64,000 bases of DNA from Spirosomataceae bacterium TFI 002 (GTDB taxonomy: Bacteria; Bacteroidota; Bacteroidia; Cytophagales; Spirosomataceae): contig LT907983.1 in NCBI GenBank assembly GCA_900230115.1, forward strand, positions 3,859,001 through 3,923,000, read 5' to 3'. The notes beneath the pieces were generated by a model that worked only from the letters and a program-made list of their open reading frames with translations, was not told the origin of the DNA and did not search any database. A program made the translations under genes and the position numbers. Below, in pieces: positions 30,001 through 31,551 of the stretch (position 1 is its first letter; each line of letters starts with the position of its first letter).

Positions 30001-31551
30001 ACTGGTCCAAGCACAGACATCGGAATCGCAAGTGTACTAGACACGAACGAAGTCTGGACTTATACAATTAGTTATGATGTTACGGAGGCTGATTTATTAA
30101 GTAAAAGCGAAATTGTAAATAATGCTTATGTTTTCACGAATGAACTTCCGCAAATACTAAGCGATACCGCAGTTACACCAGTTGAAAAGATTGATTTGGA
30201 ATTAACTAAATCTGTGAATAACTACAAACCAAACGCTGGGGATACGGTCTCATTTACACTTGTGTTAGAGAATAAAGGACCAGATACGGCAACTAATATT
30301 GTTTTGCAAGATATTATTCCAAGTGGTTATAGTAATGTTAGCAATATTTCAAATGGAGGTATAATGTCTAATGACACGATCAAATGGAATTTTGCTTCGT
30401 TGCCAAACAATGGTTCAATTTCAATAACATATGATGTGAAAGTAAACAACCCGACTACCACTCCGAATGAGTATAAAAATGTCGCACAAGTTGTTGCTGT
30501 AGATCAATATGATATTGACTCTAAACCAAATAATGACGACGGGGATCAAAGTGAAGATGATGAAAGTAGTGTTGAGTTAGGTGCTCGAGTAGTAGATTTA
30601 GAAATCACAAAAACTATTGACAATCCAAACCCACAAGTAGGGGATACTGTAACGTTTACTGTTAATTTAACTAATTATGGACCTGATACTGCTACCAATG
30701 TAGTTGTTAAGGATTACCTACGAAATGGTTATATCAACGCTCACGACTTTAGTAATTCTGGGGTGAATGTAAGCGATACAATTGTTTGGTCTGGCTTAAC
30801 TGTAAATGTGAATCAAACGATTTTATTGACTTTCAAAACAGAGGTAAATAACTTTGGATCTGGCGTAAATTATTACAATGAGGCAGAAGTTTTCGAGGTT
30901 GATCAATTTGACATAGATAGTAAGGGTGATAATTATACTGGTATCGTTGTAGAAGATGATGAAGCTAGAATTTGTGTTGCACCGATGATTGCTGGTCCAG
31001 ATAGGTTATGTGTTGGTGAAAAGCTAGTCTTAAAAGCTGGTGGTGGAGATACATATGCTTGGACCACTCCAAACGGTACATTTGCTGGAGATAGTTTGGT
31101 CGTATCTCAGGTTGGTTTTGCAAATGCGGGGGCATATTTAGTGAAGATTAGTACAAATAATGGTTGTGTTATCACAAGGACCATTGATGTACAAGTTGAT
31201 TCACTTCCAAGTGTCACGGTAGAAGCATTACCTTCTGGTTGTAACGGAGAAGTATCTCGTAACGACGGTAGAATTAAGATTTTTGACATTAATGGAACGC
31301 AGTCGTATCAGGTCAATGAAGGGAACATATTTGATGCTAATACAGCAACCAGTAAGAGTCCAATTCCAAATGATGGAGTTATTCTACAAGACTTGCAAAA
31401 TCCAACTACTAGTGAGTTTTATACGGTCAGAGTTTACAATATTAATGACTGTTTCAAAGACTATACAGTAGAAATGGTCAATGTGCAATGTGTTTGTCCT
31501 GCAGAGATTTGTATTCCATTTACTATCAAGAAAACGAAAAGCGGTAATTAA
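1..31551 (+). CDS. Giant repetitive surface/secreted adhesin-like protein (5' end outside window)
   Basis: The frame is open from base 1 to the TAA at 31549-31551, so at least 10,516 residues (about 1 MDa by my estimate) are encoded and the N-terminus is missing. Order of parts: end of an upstream repeat (1-117); 22 Ig-like repeats with two cysteines each (118-5031); a PKD/SprB-like linker with DWDFDGTGDFDD (5032-5280); 71 DUF11/TIGR01451-type repeats without cysteine (5281-30198); two divergent DUF11 domains, each ending in an acidic DQYDIDSK or DQFDIDSK segment (about 30190-30970); Ig-like domains with Cys (about 30971-31470); and a tail with CVCPAEICIPF followed by IKKTKSGN. No membrane anchor and no T9SS type A or B sorting domain is visible at the end. 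Family knowledge: such Bacteroidota proteins are usually exported and act in adhesion, gliding or biofilm. That role is inference here. The stop overlaps the convergent NUDIX gene by 4 bp (TTAA). Confidence 0.95.
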   Translation, partial: SASASNPTANPTVTSTYILTKTLNGCSETASVVVTVNTTPPTVSISGTANLTCTATTVTRTATGGGTYAWSGPSSFNATSAAINPSVPGTYSVTVTNTTNGCTTSATTSVTQSITAPTVTIAGTDNLTCTATTVGRTATGGGTYAWSGPSSFSATTAAINPSVPGTYSVTVTNTTNGCTTSATTSVTQNITAPTVTITGTANLTCTATTVTRTATGGGTYAWSGPSSFSATSAAINPSVPGTYSVTVTNTTNGCTTSATTSVTQNITAPTVTITGTDNLTCTATTVGRTATGGGTYAWSGPSSFSATSAAINPSVPGTYSVTVTNTTNGCTTSATTSVTQNITAPTVTITGTDNLTCTATTVGRTATGGGTYAWSGPSSFSATSAAINPSVPGTYSVTVTNTTNGCTTSATTSVTQNITAPTVTITGTANLTCTTTTVARTATGGGTYSWNTSPVQTTATANITTPGTYTVTVTNPTNGCTTTASTVVTQNITPPTVSISGTANLTCTATTVTRTATGGGTYSWNTSPVQTTATANITTPGTYTVTVTNTTNGCTTTASTVVTQNITPPTVSISGTDNLTCTATTVTRTATGGGTYSWNTSPVQTTATANITTLGTYTVTVTNTANGCTTTASTVVTQNITPPTVSISGTDNLTCSATTVTRTATGGGTYSWNTSPVQTTATANITTPGTYTVTVTNPTNGCTTTASTVVTQNITPPTVSISGTDNLTCTATTVTRTATGGGTYSWNTSPVQTTATANITTPGTYTVTVTNTANGCTTTASTVVTQNITAPTVTITGSDNLTCTATTVTRTATGGGTYSWNTSPVQTTATANITTPGTYTVTVTNPTNGCTTTASTVVTQNITPPTVSISGTDNLTCTATTVTRTATGGGTYSWNTSPVQTTATANITTPGTYTVTVTNTANGCTTTASTVVTQNITAPTVTITGSDNLTCTATTVTRTATGGGTYSWNTSPVQTTATANITTPGTYTVTVTNPTNGCTTTASTVVTQNITPPTVSISGTDNLTCTATTVTRTATGGGTYSWNTSPVQTTAIANITTPGTYTVTVTNTTNGCTTTASTVVTQNITPPTVSISGTDNLTCTATTVTRTATGGGTYSWNTSPVQTTAIANITTPGTYTVTVTNTTNGCTTTASTVVTQNITPPTVSISGTANLTCTATTVTRTATGGGTYSWNTSPVQTTATANITTPGTYTVTVTNTTNGCTTTASTVVTQNITPPTVSISGTDNLTCTATTVTRTATGGGTYSWNTSPVQTTATANITTPGTYTVTVTNSTNGCTTTASIVVTQNITPPTVSISGTDNLTCTATTVTRTATGGGTYSWNTSPVQTTATANITTPGTYTVTVTNTANSCTTTASTVVTQNITPPTVSISGTDNLTCTATTVTRTATGGGTYSWNTSPVQTTATANITTPGTYTVTVTNPANGCTTTASTVVTQNITPPTVTITGTDNLTCTATTVTRTATGGGTYSWNTSPVQTTATANITTPGTYTVTVTNSTNGCTTTASIVVTQNITPPTVSISGTDNLTCTATTVTRTATGGGTYSWNTSPVQTTATANITTPGTYTVTVTNSTNGCTTTASTVVTQNITPPTVSISGTDNLTCTATTVTRTATGGGTYSWNTSPVQTTAIANITTPGSYTVTVTNTTNGCTTTASTVVTQNIIAPTLTITNDTLGCLDKLGDVSLLVSGGNSPFEYDWDFDGTGDFDDSENLIGVPAGIYNVTVRGANGCTATATGQVVFTACPSLTIEKTQISGPNPVISPATIGYEVVVTNTGNTNLTGVTVSDTLPNGTVGVLTGPSTDIGIASVLDTNEVWTYTISYPVTQADIDAGLDLVNTAVVTTDSLPTPKSDTASTPVSQTPAITIVKTQVSGPNPVISPATIGYEVVVTNTGNTNLTGVTVSDTLPNGTVGTLTGPSTDIGIASVLDTNEVWTYTISYPVTQADIDAGLDLVNTAVVTTDSLPTPKSDTASTPVSQTPAITIVKTQVSGPNPVISPATIGYEVVVTNTGNTNLTGVTVSDTLPNGTVGTLTGPSTDIGIASVLDTNEVWTYTITYPVTQADIDAGLDLVNTAVVTTDSLPTPKSDTASTPVSQTPAITIVKTQISGPNPVISPATIGYEVVVTNTGNTNLTGVTVSDTLPNGTVGVLTGPSTDIGIASVLDTNEVWTYTISYPVTQADIDAGLDLVNTAVVTTDSLPTPKSDTASTPVSQTPAITIVKTQVSGPNPVISPATIGYEVVVTNTGNTNLTGVTVSDTLPNGTVGTLTGPSTDIGIASVLDTNEVWTYTITYPVTQADIDAGLDLVNTAVVTTDSLPTPKSDTASTPVSQTPAITIVKTQISGPNPVISPATIGYEVVVTNTGNTNLTGVTVSDTLPNGLVGVLTGPSTDIGIASVLDTNEVWTYTISYPVTQADIDAGLNLVNTAVVTTDSLPTPKSDTASTPVSQTPAITIVKTQVSGPNPVTSPATIGYEVVVTNTGNTNLTGVTVSDTLPNGTVGVLTGPSTDIGIASVLDTNEVWTYTISYPVTQGDIDAGLDLVNTAVVTTDSLPTPKSDTASTPVSQTPAITIVKTQVSGPNPVISPATIGYEVVVTNTGNTNLTGVTVSDTLPNGLVGSLTGPVESITTNSVLDTSEVWTYAISYDVTQADIDAGLALVNTAVVTTDSLPIPKSDTASTPVSQTPAITIVKTQVSGPNPVISPATIGYEVVVRNTGNTNLTGVTVSDTLPNGTVGVLTGPSTDIGIASVLDTNEVWTYTISYPVTQADIDAGLDLVNTAVVTTDSLPTPKSDTASTPVSQTPAITIVKTQVSGPNPVISPATIGYEVVVTNTGNTNLTGVTVSDTLPNGTVGVLTGPSTDIGIASVLDTNEVWTYTISYPVTQADIDAGLALVNTAVVTTDSLPTPKSDTASTPVSQTPAITIVKTQVSGPNPVISPATIGYEVVVRNTGNTNLTGVTVSDTLPNGLVGVLTGPSTDIGIASVLDTNEVWTYTISYPVTQGDIDAGLDLVNTAVVTTDSLPIPKSDTASTPVSQTPAITIVKTQVSGPNPVISPATIGYEVVVRNTGNTNLTGVTVSDTLPNGTVGVLTGPSTDIGIALVLDTNEVWTYAISYDVTQADIDAGLDLVNTAVVTTDSLPIPKSDTASTPVSQIPAITIVKTQVSGPNPVISPATIGYEVVVTNTGNTNLTGVTVSDTLPNGLVGSLTGPVESITTNSVLDTSEVWTYAISYDVTQADIDAGLALVNTAVVTTDSLPIPKSDTASTPVSQTPAITIVKTQVSGPNPVISPATIGYEVVVRNTGNTNLTGVTVSDTLPNGTVGVLTGPSTDIGIASVLDTNEVWTYAISYDVTQADIDAGLDLVNTAVVTTDSLPIPKSDTASTPVSQIPAITIVKTQVSGPNPVISPATIGYEVVVTNTGNTNLTGVTVSDTLPNGLVGSLTGPVESITTNSVLDTSEVWTYAISYDVTQADIDAGLALVNTAVVTTDSLPIPKSDTASTPVSQTPAITIVKTQVSGPNPVISPATIGYEVVVRNTGNTNLTGVTVSDTLPNGTVGVLTGPSTDIGIASVLDTNEVWTYTISYPVTQADIDAGLDLVNTAVVTTDSLPTPKSDTASTPVSQTPAITIVKTQVSGPSPVISPATIGYEVVVTNTGNTNLTGVTVSDTLPNGLVGSLTGPSTDIGIASVLDTNEVWTYTISYPVTQADIDAGLDLVNTAVVTTDSLPTPKSDTASTPVSQTPAITIVKTQVSGPSPVISPATIGYEVVVRNTGNTNLTGVTVSDTLPNGLVGVLTGPSTDIGIASVLDTNEVWTYTISYPVTQGDIDAGLDLVNTAVVTTDSLPTPKSDTASTPVSQTPAITIVKTQVSGPSPVISPATIGYEVVVRNTGNTNLTGVTVSDTLPNGTVGVLTGPSTDIGIASVLDTNEVWTYMISYPVTQADIDAGLDLVNTAVVTTDSLPTPKSDTASTPVSQTPAITIVKTQVSGPNPVISPATIGYEVVVRNTGNTNLTGVTVSDTLPNGLVGVLTGPSTDIGIASVLDTNEVWTYTISYPVTQGDIDAGLDLVNTAVVTTDSLPIPKSDTASTPVSQTPAITIVKTQVSGPNPVISPATIGYEVVVRNTGNTNLTGVTVSDTLPNGLVGSLTGPVESITTNSVLDTSEVWTYAISYDVTQADIDAGLDLVNTAVVTTDSLPTPKSDTASTPVSQTPAITIVKTQVSGPNPVISPATIGYEVVVTNTGNTNLTGVTVSDTLPNGLVGVLTGPSTDIGIASVLDTNEVWTYTISYPVTQGDIDAGLDLVNTAVVTTDSLPIPKSDTASTPVSQTPAITIVKTQVSGPNPVISPATIGYEVVVRNTGNTNLTGVTVSDTLPNGLVGSLTGPVESITTNSVLDTSEVWTYAISYDVTQADIDAGLDLVNTAVVTTDSLPTPKSDTASTPVSQTPAITIVKTQVSGPNPVISPATIGYEVVVRNTGNTNLTGVTVSDTLPNGTVGVLTGPSTDIGIASVLDTNEVWTYTISYPVTQADIDAGLDLVNTAVVTTDSLPTPKSDTASTPVSQTPAITIVKTQVSGPNPVISPATIGYEVVVTNTGNTNLTGVTVSDTLPNGLVGSLTGPSTDIGIASVLDTNEVWTYTISYPVTQADIDAGLNLVNTAVVTTDSLPTPKSDTASTPVSQTPAITIVKTQVSGPNPVISPATIGYEVVVRNTGNTNLTGVTVSDTLPNGLVGVLTGPSTDIGIASVLDTNEVWTYTISYPVTQGDIDAGLDLVNTAVVTTDSLPIPKSDTASTPVSQTPAITIVKTQVSGPNPVISPATIGYEVVVRNTGNTNLTGVTVSDTLPNGLVGSLTGPVESITTNSVLDTSEVWTYAISYDVTQADIDAGLDLVNTAVVTTDSLPTPKSDTASTPVSQTPAITIVKTQVSGPNPVISPATIGYEVVVTNTGNTNLTGVTVSDTLPNGLVGVLTGPSTDIGIASVLDTNEVWTYTISYPVTQGDIDAGLDLVNTAVVTTDSLPIPKSDTASTPVSQTPAITIVKTQVSGPNPVISPATIGYEVVVRNTGNTNLTGVTVSDTLPNGLVGSLTGPVESITTNSVLDTSEVWTYAISYDVTQADIDAGLDLVNTAVVTTDSLPTPKSDTASTPVSQTPAITIVKTQVSGPNPVISPATIGYEVVVRNTGNTNLTGVTVSDTLPNGTVGVLTGPSTDIGIASVLDTNEVWTYTISYPVTQADIDAGLDLVNTAVVTTDSLPTPKSDTASTPVSQTPAITIVKTQVSGPNPVISPATIGYEVVVTNTGNTNLTGVTVSDTLPNGLVGSLTGPSTDIGIASVLDTNEVWTYTISYPVTQADIDAGLNLVNTAVVTTDSLPTPKSDTASTPVSQTPAITIVKTQVSGPNPVISPATIGYEVVVTNTGNTNLTGVTVSDTLPNGTVGTLTGPSTDIGIASVLDTNEVWTYTISYPVTQADIDAGLDLVNTAVVTTDSLPTPKSDTASTPVSQTPAITIVKTQVSGPNPVISPATIGYEIVVTNTGNTNLTGVTVSDTLPNGLVGSLTGPSTDIGITSVLDTNEVWTYTISYPVTQADIDAGLDLVNTAVVTTDSLPTPKSDTASTPVSQIPAITIMKTQVSGPNPVISPATIGYEVVVTNTGNTNLTGVTVSDTLPNGTVGVLTGPSTDIGIASVLDTNEVWTYTISYPVTQADIDAGLNLVNTAVVTTDSLPTPKSDTASTPVSQTPAITIVKTQVSGPSPVISPATIGYEVVVRNTGNTNLTGVTVSDTLPNGLVGVLTGPSTDIGIASVLDTNEVWTYTISYPVTQGDIDAGLDLVNTAVVTTDSLPTPKSDTASTPVSQTPAITIVKTQVSGPNPVISPATIGYEVVVTNTGNTNLTGVTVSDTLPNGTVGVLTGPSTDIGIASVLDTNEVWTYMISYPVTQADIDAGLALVNTAVVTTDSLPTPKSDTASTPVSQTPAITIVKTQVSGPNPVISPATIGYEVVVRNTGNTNLTGVTVSDTLPNGLVGVLTGPSTDIGIASVLDTNEVWTYTISYPVTQGDIDAGLDLVNTAVVTTDSLPIPKSDTASTPVSQTPAITIVKTQVSGPNPVISPATIGYEVVVRNTGNTNLTGVTVSDTLPNGLVGSLTGPVESITTNSVLDTSEVWTYAISYDVTQADIDAGLDLVNTAVVTTDSLPTPKSDTASTPVSQTPAITIVKTQVSGPNPVISPATIGYEVVVTNTGNTNLTGVTVSDTLPNGTVGSLTGPSTDIGIASVLDTNEVWTYTISYPVTQGDIDAGLALVNTAVVTTDSLPIPKSDTASTPVSQTPAITIVKTQVSGPNPVISPATIGYEVVVRNTGNTNLTGVTVSDTLPNGLVGVLTGPSTDIGIASVLDTNEVWTYTISYPVTQADIDAGLNLVNTAVVTTDSLPTPKSDTASSPVSQTPAITIVKTQVSGPNPVISPATIGYEVVVTNTGNTNLTGVTVSDTLPNGTVGVLTGPSTDIGIASVLDTNEVWTYTISYPVTQGDIDAGLDLVNTAVVTTDSLPTPKSDTASTPVSQTPAITIVKTQVSGPNPVTSPATIGYEVVVTNTGNTNLTGVTVSDTLPNGTVGVLTGPSTDIGIASVLDTNEVWTYTISYPVTQADIDAGLDLVNTAVVTTDSLPTPKSDTASTPVSQTPAITIVKTQVSGPSPVISPATIGYEVVVTNTGNTNLTGVTVSDTLPNGLVGSLTGPSTDIGIASVLDTNEVWTYTISYPVTQADIDAGLDLVNTAVVTTDSLPTPKSDTASTPVSQTPAITIVKTQVSGPNPVISPATIGYEVVVTNTGNTNLTGVTVSDTLPNGTVGSLTGPSTDIGIASVLDTNEVWTYTISYPVTQADIDAGLALVNTAVVTTDSLPTPKSDTASTPVSQTPAITIVKTQVSGPNPVISPATIGYEVVVRNTGNTNLTGVTVSDTLPNGTVGVLTGPSTDIGIVSVLDTNEVWTYTISYPVTQADIDAGLDLVNTAVVTTDSLPTPKSDTASTPVSQTPAITIVKTQVSGPNPVISPATIGYEVVVTNTGNTNLTGVTVSDTLPNGLVGSLTGPVESITTNSVLDTSEVWTYAISYDVTQADIDAGLDLVNTAVVTTDSLPTPKSDTASTPVSQTPAITIVKTQVSGPNPVISPATIGYEVVVTNTGNTNLTGVTVSDTLPNGLVGSLTGPSTDIGIASVLDTNEVWTYTISYPVTQGDIDAGLDLVNTAVVTTDSLPTPKSDTASTPVSQTPAITIVKTQVSGPNPVISPATIGYEVVVTNTGNTNLTGVTVSDTLPNGTVGVLTGPSTDIGIASVLDTNEVWTYTISYPVTQADIDAGLDLVNTAVVTTDSLPTPKSDTASTPVSQTPAITIVKTQVSGPNPVISPSTIGYEVVVTNTGNTNLTGVTVSDTLPNGTVGVLTGPSTDIGIASVLDTSEVWTYVISYDVTQADIDAGLDLVNTAVVTTDSLPTPKSDTASTPVSQTPAITIVKTQVSGPNPVISPATIGYEVVVRNTGNTNLTGVTVSDTLPNGTVGVLTGPSTDIGIASVLDTSEVWTYVISYDVTQADIDAGLDLVNTAVVTTDSLPTPKSDTASTPVSQTPAITIVKTQVSGPNPVISPATIGYEVVVRNTGNTNLTGVTVSDTLPNGTVGVLTGPSTDIGIASVLDTNEVWTYTISYPVTQVDIDAGLDLVNTAVVTTDSLPIPKSDTASTPVSQTPAITIVKTQVSGPNPVTSPATIGYEVVVTNTGNTNLTGVTVSDTLPNGTVGTLTGPSTDIGIASVLDTNEVWTYIISYQVTQADIDAGLDLVNTAVVTTDSLPTPKSDTASTPVSQTPAITIVKTQVSGPNPVISPATIGYEVVVTNTGNTNLTGVTVSDTLPNGTVGVLTGPSTDIGIASVLDTNEVWTYTISYPVTQGDIDAGLDLVNTAVVTTDSLPTPKSDTASTPVSQTPAITIVKTQVSGPSPVISPATIGYEVVVRNTGNTNLTGVTVSDTLPNGLVGVLTGPSTDIGIASVLDTNEVWTYTISYPVTQADIDAGLDLVNTAVVTTDSLPTPKSDTASTPVSQTPAITIVKTQVSGPNPVISPATIGYEVVVRNTGNTNLTGVTVSDTLPNGTVGVLTGPSTDIGIASVLDTNEVWTYTISYPVTQADIDAGLDLVNTAVVTTDSLPTPKSDTASTPVSQTPAITIVKTQVSGPSPVISPATIGYEVVVTNTGNTNLTGVTVSDTLPNGTVGTLTGPSTDIGIASVLDTNEVWTYTISYPVTQADIDAGLALVNTAVVTTDSLPTPKSDTASTPVSQTPAITIVKTQVSGPNPVISPATIGYEVVVTNTGNTNLTGVTVSDTLPNGLVGSLTGPVESITTNSVLDTSEVWTYAISYDVTQADIDAGLNLVNTAVVTTDSLPTPKSDTASTAVSQTPAITIVKTQVSGPNPVISPATIGYEVVVTNTGNTNLTGVTVSDTLPNGLVGSLTGPSTDIGIASVLDTNEVWTYAISYDVTQADIDAGLNLVNTAVVTTDSLPTPKSDTASTQVSQTPAITIVKTQVSGPNPVISPATIGYEVVVTNTGNTNLTGVTVSDTLPNGLVGSLTGPVESITTNSVLDTSEVWTYAISYDVTQADIDAGLDLVNTAVVTTDSLPTPKSDTASTPVSQTPAITIVKTQVSGPNPVISPATIGYEVVVRNTGNTNLTGVTVSDTLPNGTVGVLTGPSTDIGIASVLDTNEVWTYTISYPVTQADIDAGLALVNTAVVTTDSLPTPKSDTASTPVSQTPAITIVKTQVSGPNPVISPATIGYEVVVRNTGNTNLTGVTVSDTLPNGTVGSLTGPSTDIGIASVLDTNEVWTYTISYPVTQADIDAGLALVNTAVVTTDSLPTPKSDTASTPVSQTPAITIVKTQVSGPNPVISPATIGYEVVVRNTGNTNLTGVTLSDTLPNGTVGVLTGPSTDIGIASVLDTNEVWTYTISYPVTQADIDAGLDLVNTAVVTTDSLPTPKSDTASTPVSQTPAITIVKTQVSGPNPVISPATIGYEVVVRNTGNTNLTGVTVSDTLPNGTVGVLTGPSTDIGIASVLDTNEVWTYTISYPVTQADIDAGLDLVNTAVVTTDSLPTPKSDTASTPVSQTPAITIVKTQVSGPNPVISPATIGYEVVVRNTGNTNLTGVTVSDTLPNGLVGSLTGPSTDIGIASVLDTNEVWTYTISYPVTQADIDAGLNLVNTAVVTTDSLPTPKSDTASSPVSQTPAITIVKTQVSGPNPVISPATIGYEVVVTNTGNTNLTGVTVSDTLPNGTVGVLTGPSTDIGIASVLDTNEVWTYTISYPVTQGDIDAGLDLVNTAVVTTDSLPTPKSDTASTPVSQTPAITIVKTQVSGPNPVTSPATIGYEVVVTNTGNTNLTGVTVSDTLPNGTVGVLTGPSTDIGIASVLDTNEVWTYTISYPVTQADIDAGLDLVNTAVVTTDSLPTPKSDTASTPVSQTPAITIVKTQVSGPSPVISPATIGYEVVVTNTGNTNLTGVTVSDTLPNGLVGSLTGPSTDIGIASVLDTNEVWTYTISYPVTQADIDAGLDLVNTAVVTTDSLPTPKSDTASTPVSQTPAITIVKTQVSGPNPVTSPATIGYEVVVTNTGNTNLTGVTVSDTLPNGTVGVLTGPSTDIGIASVLDTNEVWTYTISYPVTQADIDAGLDLVNTAVVTTDSLPTPKSDTASTPVSQTPAITIVKTQVSGPSPVISPATIGYEVVVTNTGNTNLTGVTVSDTLPNGLVGSLTGPSTDIGIASVLDTNEVWTYTISYPVTQADIDAGLDLVNTAVVTTDSLPTPKSDTASTPVSQTPAITIVKTQVSGPNPVISPATIGYEVVVTNTGNTNLTGVTVSDTLPNGTVGSLTGPSTDIGIASVLDTNEVWTYTISYPVTQADIDAGLDLVNTAVVTTDSLPTPKSDTASTPVSQTPAITIVKTQVSGPNPVTSPATIGYEVVVTNTGNTNLTGVTVSDTLPNGTVGVLTGPSTDIGIASVLDTNEVWTYTISYDVTEADLLSKSEIVNNAYVFTNELPQILSDTAVTPVEKIDLELTKSVNNYKPNAGDTVSFTLVLENKGPDTATNIVLQDIIPSGYSNVSNISNGGIMSNDTIKWNFASLPNNGSISITYDVKVNNPTTTPNEYKNVAQVVAVDQYDIDSKPNNDDGDQSEDDESSVELGARVVDLEITKTIDNPNPQVGDTVTFTVNLTNYGPDTATNVVVKDYLRNGYINAHDFSNSGVNVSDTIVWSGLTVNVNQTILLTFKTEVNNFGSGVNYYNEAEVFEVDQFDIDSKGDNYTGIVVEDDEARICVAPMIAGPDRLCVGEKLVLKAGGGDTYAWTTPNGTFAGDSLVVSQVGFANAGAYLVKISTNNGCVITRTIDVQVDSLPSVTVEALPSGCNGEVSRNDGRIKIFDINGTQSYQVNEGNIFDANTATSKSPIPNDGVILQDLQNPTTSEFYTVRVYNINDCFKDYTVEMVNVQCVCPAEICIPFTIKKTKSGN
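118..5031 (+). repeat. 22 tandem Ig-like repeats (5 x 228 bp, then 17 x 222 bp)
   Basis: Units start with PPTVSISGT or APTVTITGT, then NLTCTATTV, GGGTY and an NGCTT segment, giving two conserved cysteines per unit that probably form a disulfide. Five 76-aa units carry AWSGPSSF...NPSVPGTYSV. They are followed by 17 units of 74 aa carrying SWNTSPVQTT...ITTPGTYTV. The sum 5x228 + 17x222 = 4914 bp fits the interval exactly. One unit has NSC instead of NGC. The fold is most like the SprB/PKD-like Ig domains of Bacteroidota surface proteins; that assignment is by eye. Confidence 0.95.
9355..10754 (+). repeat. Tandem duplication of a two-unit (702 bp) block in the DUF11 array
   Basis: The sequence from about 9355 recurs 702 bp later (9481 and 10183 both begin ATACCAGCAATCACG, preceded by the same rare SQIPA coding variant). 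Identity runs back to about 9355 and forward to about 10754, where ACATATGC and ACTTATAC diverge. This is a recent duplication of two DUF11 units. Confidence 0.8.
11905..16120 (+). repeat. Tandem duplication of a six-unit (2,106 bp) block in the DUF11 array
   Basis: Blocks of about 11905-14010 and 14011-16120 match at an offset of 2,106 = 6 x 351 bp. They share the rare AGTGGGCCAAACCC variant (near 11970 and 14076), the same order of T/R, VESITTNS, QGDIDAG and PIPKS variants, and the same GGTTTAAACCTAG near the end. They diverge at about 16128 (GATACGGCAAG versus GACACGGCGAG). Checked by eye at many points, not by full alignment. Confidence 0.8.
19141..20413 (+). repeat. Source or copy of a 1.27-kb block repeated 8,424 bp downstream
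   Basis: Bases 19141-20413 match 27565-28837 at an offset of 8,424 = 24 x 351 bp at every point compared, including the unique AGCAGTCCAG variant (19291 and 27715). Divergence is at 20414 (GTGATCAG) versus 28838 (GTGACGAG). The homology resumes at the other side of a 702-bp tandem insertion (20414 onward resembles 29538 onward). Confidence 0.75.
28093..29537 (+). repeat. Tandem duplication of a two-unit (702 bp) block nested in a copied segment
   Basis: Bases from 28093 recur at 28795 (offset 702). The pair shares the rare CCAGTGACGAG (NPVTS) then SPVIS unit order. The duplication lies inside the segment otherwise shared with 19141 onward, so it arose after that longer copying event. Confidence 0.75.

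Larger units (their letters stand above)
5281..30198 (+). repeat. 71 tandem DUF11/TIGR01451-type repeats, 351 bp (117 aa) each
   Basis: The anchor codon of the TIVKTQ segment lies at 5281 in the first unit and at 29851 in the last. The difference is 24,570 = 70 x 351, so no net indel has accumulated over 70 periods. A typical unit reads TIVKTQVSGPNPVISPA, then GYEVVVTNTGNTNLTGV, VSDTLPNG, LDTNEVWTYTISYPVTQ, ADIDAGLDLVNTAVVTTDS and PTPKSDTAST. The NTGNTNLTGVTVSDTLP core is the hallmark of DUF11. The last unit diverges after about 30070 (YDVTEADLL...) and is one residue shorter, leading into the non-identical C-terminal domains. Confidence 0.96.

Noticed and set aside
5281-30198. CRISPR array or other spaced repeat
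   Set aside because: The repeats are contiguous 351-bp coding units with no unique spacers and a continuous reading frame.
31283-31471. 62-aa + strand frame inside the giant gene's 3' end
   Set aside because: Out-of-frame overlap with the well-supported C-terminal domain; no independent support.
1-31551. Assembly collapse or artificial expansion
   Set aside because: Units differ by many scattered substitutions and the frame is intact throughout, which argues for real sequence; exact copy number still cannot be verified here.
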